Made by a program: the position numbers and the translations under genes. Positions 1-6,821 of a stretch of 17,189 nt of DNA are shown one piece after another. Source of the stretch: an uncultured Eggerthellaceae bacterium. Lineage in GTDB: Bacteria > Actinomycetota > Coriobacteriia > Coriobacteriales > Eggerthellaceae. Under the pieces are notes generated by a model, which made no database searches, was not told the origin of the DNA, and worked only from the letters and a program-made list of their open reading frames with translations. The DNA is taken from positions 1 through 17,189 of the forward strand of contig CAKUDT010000008.1 of assembly GCA_934645125.1 (NCBI GenBank), in the 5' to 3' direction. Within the stretch, counting starts at the first letter, position 1. Every line of letters starts with the position of its first letter.

Positions 1-14
1 GAAAAATGGGTTTC

Positions 15-205
15 AAATTCGAAGTTGATGCAGGTTGGAAGTAGGTGTGCGCTGCAATTCGGGGTCTTTTTCGGGTCGAGTTCGGTCGCGGTAAAAAGTG
101 CTTCTGCAAAATCCCAGTTCAACATTATGTTATGTTGAGGTATTTCGTGAGGTTCGCTCGATTCGGAGCTTCGACCTACTTCCAACCTACCACAACTTCG
201 AATTT
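15..205. repeat. 191-bp fold-back (MITE-like) inverted repeat
   Basis: Two 32-nt arms at 15-46 and 174-205 are inverted copies of each other with 29 of 32 positions identical; the three mismatches cluster in the middle of the arm. Between them lies a second perfect hairpin, TCAACAT-N6-ATGTTGA, at 119-138. The shape resembles a miniature inverted-repeat element or a structured repeat unit. No transposase and no clear target-site duplication were seen, so calling it a mobile element is inference. Confidence 0.55.
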
Positions 206-351
206 CGCCCCTAAAATCCAACAACATTAATTGAAAAGGGCGGGTTGAGGGTGCGCGAGAAGTGCTTTAGGGACGTGGGTCGGGACAAATGGTGTGAAAT
301 GCAACCAGAAAGGGGAGGTGCCGTGAAGTCGTCTAGTTCAATGCGGCGTCA

Positions 352-428
352 TGAGATGTGACGGGGGAGCGATCGCGTGCGCAATTGGGGCAGCGCACCG
401 TTTTGGTTGTGAGATATGACGGGAGCGA
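352..428. repeat. Short direct repeats flanking a dyad
   Basis: TGAGATGTGACGGGGGAGCGA at 352-372 recurs as TGAGATATGACGGGAGCGA at 410-428, with one substitution and a 2-nt length difference; the starts are 58 bp apart. Between the copies is an inverted repeat GTGCGC-N10-GCGCAC (377-382 and 393-398). This could be a regulatory site cluster or the remains of a repeat unit. Confidence 0.4.
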
Positions 429-740
429 AGGTGAAAAGGGCAAGGTGCTCAAGGGTGGAAATGAAAATTCAGCGGTAAATTCCCATATCTGGACGCAACT
501 ACTATGTTCGTTCCAGGAATAGGGAGCCCTCGAATGCCGAGATTCCAGCCTGCCCGCAGGCTTGTCTCTTGGATCCGCGAAAGGGAGTGTGCCCTCGTAG
601 AAGCAGACGCGCTACAAAACGATGCGTTGGTCGTGTCATTATTCACGTTTGCTGGTATTTCGCCTGGCAGCGCGTGCGTCTATTATGAATGCAGGGTCGT
701 AAAACAGGGGAAGTTTTTCGATAAGGGAGGATGATGCGGT

Positions 741-1733
741 ATGTATAGCGTACGTGAGAACTACTTAGCGTATCTCAATCACGAGACAACGGATTGGGTT
801 CCCTCTTTTGCGGTTGACCAGTACATTCTTGGCAGCCAGCTGGAGTATTGGGAGAATGGCCCGCTTGCGGGCGGCCGAGATGGCTTTGGATGTAACTGGA
901 TCCCAACTTCATCGGCAGCGGGTCAGCCCGCCCTTGATCCCGAGCTTATTCCGCTTGATGATGTATGCGATTGGGAGGATAAAGTCCGTTTTCCCGATTT
1001 AGACGCAATCGATTGGAAGGCTTTCGCGGAACAGCAGCTTGCTGGCAAGGATCGCAATGAGCGCGTTTTTGAGTACCACACGTGGAACTCGGTGTTTCTG
1101 CGTTTGACGCATCTTCTGAGCTTCGAAGACGCCCTGTGCGCTTTCTATGAGGAGCCTGAAGCAACGTATGCCTTGTGCATGGCAATCGCCGACTACAAGG
1201 TTCGTCTGCTTGAGCGCGTTGCGGAATACCTGAAGCCCGATGCGTACGTCCATTACGACGACGTGGCAACCAGCCGTTCGCTGTTCATGTCCCCTGAGAT
1301 TTACCGCCAGTTTATCAAGCCTGCTCACACCCGCATGAACGAGGCGGCACGACAGTTGGGAATTATTCCCGAGATACATATTTGCGGTCACTGCGAGGAT
1401 ATTCTTCCCGATGTCATTGAGGAAGGGTCCATGGCGTGGCAGGCTGCTCAGCCGATAAATGACATTTGCAACATTATCGAGACGCTGGGCGACAAGCTTT
1501 CCGTCATGGGTGGCTATGACACTCAAGGAGCTCCTGGTCAGGACGATGCAACCGATGAGCTCACCTGTTCTGAAGTGCAGCGCTGCTTGAACGAATACGG
1601 CAAGTACGGTCATTCTTACGGCTTCCAGGGCTTTAAGCTGAGCAATATGCGCGACCCGGTTATGGCTGGGGAAGTGGTAAGGTACCGCCAATTGCTGCCT
1701 ACGTATGGCGCAGCAAGCGCGGGAAAGGCTTAA
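741..1733 (+). CDS. URO-D-fold methyltransferase-like protein (H-x-C type)
   Basis: This 330-residue protein belongs to the uroporphyrinogen-decarboxylase/MtaA-like superfamily (COG0407 type), TIM-barrel enzymes that include zinc-dependent corrinoid methyltransferases. The family is suggested by length, by the HYDDV motif at 171-175 (Asp pair at 173-174), by IHICGHC at 212-218 and by the VMGGYD strand at 255-260. H213-x-C215 matches the zinc-binding H-x-C of MtaA/MtbA-type methyltransferases. The C-terminal third zinc Cys of those enzymes is not evident; the last Cys is C282. It is unlikely to be a true haem-pathway HemE. The start is supported by GGGAGG about 10 nt upstream; the nearer upstream ATG codons run into a stop. 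It ends 3 nt before the convergent PucR gene. No corrinoid protein gene lies in the window, so methyl transfer is not proven. Confidence 0.75.
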   Translation: MYSVRENYLAYLNHETTDWVPSFAVDQYILGSQLEYWENGPLAGGRDGFGCNWIPTSSAAGQPALDPELIPLDDVCDWEDKVRFPDLDAIDWKAFAEQQLAGKDRNERVFEYHTWNSVFLRLTHLLSFEDALCAFYEEPEATYALCMAIADYKVRLLERVAEYLKPDAYVHYDDVATSRSLFMSPEIYRQFIKPAHTRMNEAARQLGIIPEIHICGHCEDILPDVIEEGSMAWQAAQPINDICNIIETLGDKLSVMGGYDTQGAPGQDDATDELTCSEVQRCLNEYGKYGHSYGFQGFKLSNMRDPVMAGEVVRYRQLLPTYGAASAGKA

Positions 1734-1736
1734 GCT

Positions 1737-3218
1737 TTACAGGTTCAACAGCCGAGCAGAAAGCAATAGATGCAGCACTTCATCGGGGTCATCCAGGTGG
1801 AGTGCTGTTATTTTATTGATGCGTTCAATCCTTCGAATAAGCGATGTTCTATGGATGAACAGGGCTTTTGCCGTGGGCGTGGGACTTTGGTTATTGCATA
1901 GGAAGCTTGCGAGCGTCGGGGCGTACTCGGTGCCGTTTTGTTCGTCGTATCTGATCAGCTTCAGCAAAGCGGGGTGGCACAGTTGGTGTTTTTCAAGGGT
2001 TCCTGTGCCGTAGCGGAGCAAGTGGGCAAGGCAATAGTCGGCGAATCGATAATGCCAAAGGGAGGGGTCAATCGCGTTTCCCAATTTGAGTGCCATGTGT
2101 GCTTCTTCGCAGTAGGCGTAGATGTTTGCAACGGTGTCAAAAATATGGCTTTCTCCTGCCTTGCAGGCGTAGTCGCGGCACAGGTCGGAAATCGTTCTAT
2201 GCACATGGGTGATGGCCTCTCGCTTTGAAATATCCGAGCGCTGCATTAGGCTTAAGTTCACAATCCAGGTAATCTCTTGGGGCTTTGCGAGCGCGATGGT
2301 GCCAGATAGGGTTCTTTCCAGCTGCCGCCCCAGATAGATTGCTGCGCTGTTCCAAGGCGCGTTTTCTTCCAGGGCAAATATTACAACCAGCAGATTGTCT
2401 GTGGCACCCCAGCCACAAGGCGTCAAATAAGCCGCAAGGTCCGCATCGGGAAGGGCTGTGGGCTGCTCGCACAGTGTGCGAAACAGCTGTCTAAGGGTCG
2501 CGTACTTGCTTTCAATTGATTCCAGGCTTCGTGAGTAAGCAAGCGCGCGACTGACATAGGACGCAAAATGAGTAACAAGCTGCTCCTCTCCGCTGCTCAG
2601 ACGCTCAGAATCTTGTATACGGGTTACGAGCCGAGCCGTATAGGCCCCGTCAAAGTGAAAGTTGACGCAGTAGTACAAAAGGCCATTCGCATCGTGGTAA
2701 TAGAAGGGATCCGTTTTTGCAGCTGCATTGTGATAATCCTCATCGAGCAGCAGATTCTCGGCAGAAGAAACAGGGGGCATGTTGGAATCAGGGTCCTGGT
2801 AATCGATAACGTATTCAGGCGTTTTCATCAAGATGTTCAGATTCGCATCATAAAGCGCGAAAGGATGGGGAAGAACGCTGGCTCCAATGTCGGCAAGTTC
2901 GCTTACGGGGCGCTCGTCGATAATGGCGTCTTTCAGCTGGGCGTCCCAGCGATCAAGATTGCGAAGGATGTCGTAGAATGGCGCACATTCGTCTTCGCAT
3001 TCTGAAGAACCAGGGAGAATTGCAATGGCGCACTGCCCCGCTTTCGGCTTTTTGTAGCTTGTGCCGGCGGAGACAAGGTATAGGGTCTTTTGGGCGCACG
3101 GTTTGTTGCAGTAGCATCGTACCTGTTCGATGGTGCAGTTCTTGGATCCATCAATCTTGACGCCGCGCAATCCGGCGCGTTCAAGGCATGCTTCGATCAT
3201 TCCAGCTGTTACAATCAT
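1737..3218 (-). CDS. PucR-family transcriptional regulator (Cys-rich N-terminus)
   Basis: This 493-residue protein ends in a PucR-type helix-turn-helix (about 446-475, TAKALFIHRTSLIRRIERI) followed by the usual LDDPDEVLHLLL tail. The middle resembles the sensor/GGDEF-like region of PucR/CdaR regulators, which control purine, sugar-acid and aromatic catabolism genes. Eight Cys fall within the first 78 residues (11, 28, 35, 37, 41, 63, 74, 78), including C-x-C-x3-C and C-x3-C spacings; the partner regulator at 3424-4935 does not share them. The start is fixed by AAGGAG 5 nt upstream of the ATG. It is the last gene of a minus-strand operon behind a 34-residue peptide and a second PucR regulator. 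The effector is unknown. Confidence 0.85.
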   Translation of the reverse strand: MIVTAGMIEACLERAGLRGVKIDGSKNCTIEQVRCYCNKPCAQKTLYLVSAGTSYKKPKAGQCAIAILPGSSECEDECAPFYDILRNLDRWDAQLKDAIIDERPVSELADIGASVLPHPFALYDANLNILMKTPEYVIDYQDPDSNMPPVSSAENLLLDEDYHNAAAKTDPFYYHDANGLLYYCVNFHFDGAYTARLVTRIQDSERLSSGEEQLVTHFASYVSRALAYSRSLESIESKYATLRQLFRTLCEQPTALPDADLAAYLTPCGWGATDNLLVVIFALEENAPWNSAAIYLGRQLERTLSGTIALAKPQEITWIVNLSLMQRSDISKREAITHVHRTISDLCRDYACKAGESHIFDTVANIYAYCEEAHMALKLGNAIDPSLWHYRFADYCLAHLLRYGTGTLEKHQLCHPALLKLIRYDEQNGTEYAPTLASFLCNNQSPTPTAKALFIHRTSLIRRIERINKITALHLDDPDEVLHLLLSARLLNL

Positions 3219-3293
3219 GCTTTCTCCTTGAACGATGTCAAATCTGTATTGAGTTCGCGTACTGCGGGGTGGAAGAAAGGGATGCTCGCTCCC

Positions 3294-3398
3294 TTACCCA
3301 AAGAGCGGGAAAACGCCTTGCTTCATGATGGTTGCAAGTCCCCATGCCAGTAAGAACATTATAAGAATTCGAATCCATTTCATGGTGCTTTGTTTCAT
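3294..3398 (-). CDS. 34-residue single-span membrane peptide
   Basis: A small gene missed by length cut-offs. The ATG at 3398 has an excellent ribosome binding site (AAGGAG, 6 nt spacing) and is followed by 34 codons and TAA. The product has a basic start (MKQSTMKWIR), a hydrophobic stretch at about residues 8-24 rich in Ile, Leu, Met, Trp and Ala, and a short tail MKQGVFPLFG. That is the pattern of a single transmembrane helix. It sits 25 nt after one PucR gene and 75 nt before the other, in the same direction, so it is very likely co-transcribed with both. I do not recognise the family. Small one-span proteins in such positions often act as subunits of transporters or modulators of membrane proteins; that is inference only. 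Confidence 0.65.
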   Translation of the reverse strand: MKQSTMKWIRILIMFLLAWGLATIMKQGVFPLFG

Positions 3399-3423
3399 AA
3401 GGGGCTCCTTGTTTTTGGGGTTG

Positions 3424-4935
3424 CTAGCTGTTCATCAGGGTGTTTAGCGAAATAATAAGACGGAAACGCGTCATTGGATCGTCTAAATCAATGGGAACGA
3501 TTTCTTGAATGCGTGTTAATCGGTTTCGTAGTGTGTTGCGATGCAAAAACATGGCTTTTGAGACAGCGGCTATGTTTCGTTCGTAAGACAAATAGAAGAA
3601 AAGGGTTTCGCAGAATGTCGTATTGTTCTTTTTGTCGTATTCGTTAAGGACATCTACTTCATAGCAGAGGGGTATTTTTGAATAACAGTAATCTGCCAAC
3701 AGCTTTGGCAACATGGCATCGCAGCTTACGACGCGCGGAGTGGGATCAGACTCGATCATTTCCTCAATCAGCAGATTTTGGTCGTAGTGTTCAGGAAGTT
3801 GGTCAAAGCTGAGAAAGCGCTTGCTTACCACGAGAACGCGGCGAAGAGAAGTGCAGCATCGATTGAGATGTTCGCTGAATTCGTCGATATCAACACCTTG
3901 AGTGCGGAAAACAACAATAGCCCGGTCTTTATAATAGAAAGCATGACTGTCGTGTTTGCTTTCCAAGAGGCCTACAACTCTCATGTGCAGCATGTGGTTA
4001 TTCAGCTCGTCTTGTGCGAATTTGACCGTTACGATGGTGAAGTCAGAGCGAAGGGGCCAGTGCGTTTCCTCCATAAGCTTAGTGGCAATTTTTTGCCTGC
4101 TGGTGATATGGCCGCCAATAACCTGAGCGATAAAGTTGTTCTGCGAGTTCGTGATACCTGAAAGAGTGTTGCGGGATGCCACAAGTGGTAGCAGCATTTT
4201 TCCTAGTTCTTCGGCTATTTCGGTCTCGCAATAACCTAAATCATTATGGGTGTCGATAATAAAAAAATAGCCCACCAATTGATTTCGGTAACGTAGCGGC
4301 TTTGCGATGATTTTCATAGTGAAAACTTCCGACTCCAAATGGGCCGCCCGCGGAAGATTCGTGATGCGTTGGAATTCACCGGTTCGATTGAGCGCTTCCA
4401 CTATGCTAATAGGGTACCAGCCGTCATGAAGCATTTGGTAGTGCCAGGTTGCGCTGATTTCGTTCATTTCGTAGGCAACATGAGACACCATGCGCCAATT
4501 GGCGTCCGCGATATACATGGGGCGAGGAACAAATTGAGAGGTCTCATCAAGTATTTCCTGGTAGGATGCATCGGATACTAACAGCTCGTTGATGTTATCG
4601 TGCCAGGTGCGGTATTTCTCCACTTCTGTTACCAGATATTCGAACAAGCTATCCGGGTCTGTTTCGTCGTCGATAATGATGCGCGGAATGCCTTTGCACA
4701 GATCGGATAAGCGCTCTGGGACTATGCAGCCGAAGCCTCCTTCAGCCTTGTGCATTAAGGTGGGAAGCTCGTATTCTTCTTCTACGAAGTAAAGAAAACC
4801 TGCGTGGCTGGCAAAACGGGGCGAAGCGATACTGATCCATTGAATTTTCAAGGGTACTGCATGCTCATCTGCGATGTAGGCATTAGCATCCTTTTTCAAG
4901 ATTTTATGGTAGATGTATCGTATGGAAAGATTCAT
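3424..4935 (-). CDS. PucR-family transcriptional regulator
   Basis: This 503-residue regulator has a C-terminal PucR helix-turn-helix (about 453-480, with VSKAMFLHRNTLRNRLTRI) followed by the typical DLDDPMTRFRLIISL segment. The central part (roughly 100-430) is a sensor and GGDEF-like region as in PucR/CdaR proteins. It is the first gene of a three-gene minus-strand operon and diverges from the MFS transporter gene at 5256. The 320-nt gap between them carries two matching dyads at 5048-5063 and 5120-5139, plausible binding sites for this protein or its partner. The ATG at 4935 is preceded by AGGGGG at about 10 nt, a slightly long spacing. It is likely an activator of the transporter/URO-D operon and may control itself; both points are inferred from position. 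Confidence 0.85.
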   Translation of the reverse strand: MNLSIRYIYHKILKKDANAYIADEHAVPLKIQWISIASPRFASHAGFLYFVEEEYELPTLMHKAEGGFGCIVPERLSDLCKGIPRIIIDDETDPDSLFEYLVTEVEKYRTWHDNINELLVSDASYQEILDETSQFVPRPMYIADANWRMVSHVAYEMNEISATWHYQMLHDGWYPISIVEALNRTGEFQRITNLPRAAHLESEVFTMKIIAKPLRYRNQLVGYFFIIDTHNDLGYCETEIAEELGKMLLPLVASRNTLSGITNSQNNFIAQVIGGHITSRQKIATKLMEETHWPLRSDFTIVTVKFAQDELNNHMLHMRVVGLLESKHDSHAFYYKDRAIVVFRTQGVDIDEFSEHLNRCCTSLRRVLVVSKRFLSFDQLPEHYDQNLLIEEMIESDPTPRVVSCDAMLPKLLADYCYSKIPLCYEVDVLNEYDKKNNTTFCETLFFYLSYERNIAAVSKAMFLHRNTLRNRLTRIQEIVPIDLDDPMTRFRLIISLNTLMNS

Positions 4936-5047
4936 GGCGATCCAACCCCCTGTTATCAGATCGACCTGTCGGTTTGCCTCCTTGAACCATTCAAGGCAAG
5001 GATAAACCGCGCTATTCCATCATACACGGTTTTCAACAGATTGCTAC

Positions 5048-5063
5048 TGTGCACTAATGCACA
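5048..5063. promoter_or_regulatory. Operator-like dyad 1
   Basis: Perfect inverted repeat TGTGCA-CTAA-TGCACA. Written with the second site it fits a shared form TGTGC-N6-GCACA. Probably a binding site for a dimeric regulator, with the adjacent PucR proteins the first candidates. Confidence 0.55.
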
Positions 5064-5119
5064 ATTTGATGGCAACCAATGCATCGTTATTGCCTAGTGT
5101 GCTCCGATTTGGGTGGTCC

Positions 5120-5139
5120 ATTGTGCGCATCTGCACAAT
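5120..5139. promoter_or_regulatory. Operator-like dyad 2
   Basis: Perfect 7-bp arms ATTGTGC-N6-GCACAAT. It shares the TGTGC-N6-GCACA core with dyad 1; the centres are 74 bp apart, close to seven helical turns, so both would face the same side of the DNA. It lies upstream of the possible transporter promoter, as expected for an activator site. Confidence 0.6.
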
Positions 5140-5170
5140 GAAGAGGGCAGAAAATAACACCAGGTGACCT

Positions 5171-5198
5171 TTTGAATTTCGTTTTTCCTCCCTATTAT
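5171..5198 (+). promoter_or_regulatory. Possible promoter of the MFS/URO-D operon
   Basis: TTTGAA (5171-5176), 16-nt spacer, TATTAT (5193-5198). The match to the sigma-70 consensus is moderate. It would place the transcript start near 5205, about 50 nt before the transporter start. Confidence 0.35.
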
Positions 5199-5255
5199 TC
5201 GCAACTAGAGGGGTGCGCCGATCAAGGCGCTCTAAACAAAGGAAAGGGGAACTAC

Positions 5256-6731
5256 ATGAGCACTGAAACTCCTGCTGTTGAAGTACAGCAAAAGAAGCCC
5301 TTGTCGAAGGCGCTGAAGGTTTTCTTCGGTGTTGGCGACTTTGGTTTCAACTTGATGAGTAGTGTAGAAACGTATTATTTCGTATTCTTCTTGACGAACT
5401 TTGCCATGTTTGATGCGCCCACCGCCGCGCTGGTTTCCGGCGTAGGTGCTACGGTGGATGCGATCCTGGGCTGGATGTACGGTGGCTTCATCAATTCTTT
5501 GAAGCCCATGAAGTGGGGTCGTTATCGCTCTTGGCTGCTTGTTTTGCCGTGGCTCGTTCCCATTCTGTTCTGCCTTGAGTTCACCCGCCTGAGCGATAAC
5601 ACGGCTATTGCTGCCGCGCTTATCATCTTCTTCAACGTTGTTTCTCATGCGGCTTGGGACTTCCCGTACGTATCCAACATTGCAATGATTTCTGTTGCGG
5701 CAACTTCTCCTGAAGATCGTTCTCGCATGGCATCTACCCGCGGTATGTGGTCGAACGCCTCGAAGATTTTCTTCGGTTACATTATGACGGGCCTGTTGCC
5801 TATTGGCGCAAGCTTGTTCGGCCAAGCTAACCAGTATGCTTTCGGCGCGTTTGTCATGGGCGTTTGCTTTGCAATTCTTTACTTCGTGCACTTTAAGATG
5901 TTCAAGGGCTACGAAAAAGAATACACCAAGGAAGAGTTGGCAAACTACAAGCGCGACAGCAACGATGCCGGTCGTACTACGTTCCGCGATTTGGGCCGTG
6001 CCCTTGTTTCCAATCCTCCGCTGGTGTTCCTGCTTTTGGCGGACATTGCTAAGTGGGTTTTCAACTTTACTTGCTCCGGCGTAGCTGCTTACTACTTCAC
6101 GTACGTTGCTTTTGATCCCGCACTGCTGGCTACCTACATTTTTGTTTCCAACATTGCTTGCGTTGTGGGTGCTTATCTGTCCGCTCCTATCTCTCGTTTG
6201 TTGAAGTCCGCTCGTAACGCTATGATTGCTGCTTTCGCCTTTATGGCAGTGATGATGCTCATTGCTTACTTCAATCTGTTCAATCCTATGATGGTCATTA
6301 TCTTTATGTCTCTGTCTCTTCTGGGTTATGGCATTACCTACTCTTGCTCCACTGCTATGTATGCCGATACCGTTGTGTACAACGAATGGAAGAATCGCAC
6401 GAACGCTGCTGGTTGGATCAACGGCCTTCAGCTGTTCCCCTTGAAGATTGGCTTCATGGCGCGCGGTATCTTGATTCCCTTCGTGCTTGCTGCCGTTGGT
6501 TTCACCACTGCCGCTGACATGGCTCCGTTCACGGTAGCTGGCGCAACGCTTACTGCCGAGTACATTGCTTTCCAGCAGGGTTTGGGCATTGCATTCATGC
6601 TTATCCCCACTGCTCTGGTAGTTCTGGCCGCCATCTTGCTTCTTGTTGGCTATCATCTGACTCCTGCAAAGTTGAAGGAATATCAGGCTGAAATCGATGT
6701 TCGCAAAGCTGCTGCGAATACCGAGAAATAA
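5256..6731 (+). CDS. MFS transporter, GPH (melibiose-carrier-like) type
   Basis: A 491-residue inner-membrane transporter with about 12 hydrophobic segments, resembling the glycoside-pentoside-hexuronide:cation symporter group. GPH hallmarks seen are the GVGDFGFNL start (25-33), VDAILGWMYGG at 67-77 in the place of the MelB WDAINDPIMG motif, the MKWGRYRSW loop (85-93) and WDFPYVS (134-140), matching the DIPFWSL region of MelB. The first cation-site Asp is kept (D68, like MelB D55), and D135 matches MelB D124, but the second (MelB D59) is Gly72, so sodium or proton coupling may differ. The start at 5256 is chosen because GGAAAGGGG lies just upstream. It is followed by a hairpin and a URO-D-fold gene, pointing to uptake or export of the substrate or product of that pathway. 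Confidence 0.85.
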   Translation: MSTETPAVEVQQKKPLSKALKVFFGVGDFGFNLMSSVETYYFVFFLTNFAMFDAPTAALVSGVGATVDAILGWMYGGFINSLKPMKWGRYRSWLLVLPWLVPILFCLEFTRLSDNTAIAAALIIFFNVVSHAAWDFPYVSNIAMISVAATSPEDRSRMASTRGMWSNASKIFFGYIMTGLLPIGASLFGQANQYAFGAFVMGVCFAILYFVHFKMFKGYEKEYTKEELANYKRDSNDAGRTTFRDLGRALVSNPPLVFLLLADIAKWVFNFTCSGVAAYYFTYVAFDPALLATYIFVSNIACVVGAYLSAPISRLLKSARNAMIAAFAFMAVMMLIAYFNLFNPMMVIIFMSLSLLGYGITYSCSTAMYADTVVYNEWKNRTNAAGWINGLQLFPLKIGFMARGILIPFVLAAVGFTTAADMAPFTVAGATLTAEYIAFQQGLGIAFMLIPTALVVLAAILLLVGYHLTPAKLKEYQAEIDVRKAAANTEK

Positions 6732-6763
6732 GTAGTTTCGGGAGAATCTCAATAGGTGAATCG

Positions 6764-6798
6764 ATTGCGCTCCCAAGGTAACAAGGGAGCGCAATTTT
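6764..6798 (+). terminator. Terminator/attenuator-like hairpin
   Basis: Perfect 11-bp stem ATTGCGCTCCC / GGGAGCGCAAT (6764-6774 and 6785-6795) with a 10-nt loop, ending in TTTT. It lies between the transporter and the URO-D gene, whose ribosome site follows about 15 nt later. With so short a gap it probably lets part of the transcripts read through. Confidence 0.7.
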
Positions 6799-6821
6799 GA
6801 AATCGGTGAAAAGGAGAAAAA

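Larger units (their letters stand above)
1..740. other. Gene-free upstream region with repeats
   Basis: I see no convincing gene here. The short open frames (for example 504-734 on + and 449-646 on -) lack a ribosome binding site and have no recognisable protein character. The region holds a fold-back repeat at 15-205, a diverged direct repeat at 352-372 and 410-428, and a small dyad at 377-398. A 6-bp hairpin (AGCCTG-CCCG-CAGGCT) lies near 548-563. The promoter of the URO-D gene at 741 must lie in the right part of this stretch, but no clear -35/-10 pair stands out. Confidence 0.6.
4936..5255. other. Divergent promoter region with operator dyads
   Basis: This non-coding gap separates the divergent PucR regulator and MFS transporter starts. 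It contains two operator-like dyads (5048-5063, 5120-5139), a TGTGC half-site at 5098-5102 and a possible promoter at 5171-5198 for the transporter. An in-frame ATG at 5172 exists, but the GGAAAGGGG ribosome site just before 5256 marks the better start, so 5172-5255 is treated as leader. Confidence 0.65.

Noticed and set aside
45..230. 61-codon open frame inside the fold-back repeat
   Set aside because: Overlaps both the arms and the inner hairpin of the repeat; no ribosome site; composition looks random.
504..734. 76-codon open frame upstream of the first URO-D gene
   Set aside because: No ribosome site, no domain character and atypical composition; a chance frame in an intergenic region.
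999..1691. 230-codon open frame on the minus strand
   Set aside because: Lies entirely opposite the URO-D gene at 741-1733, which has clear family motifs; no protein features of its own.
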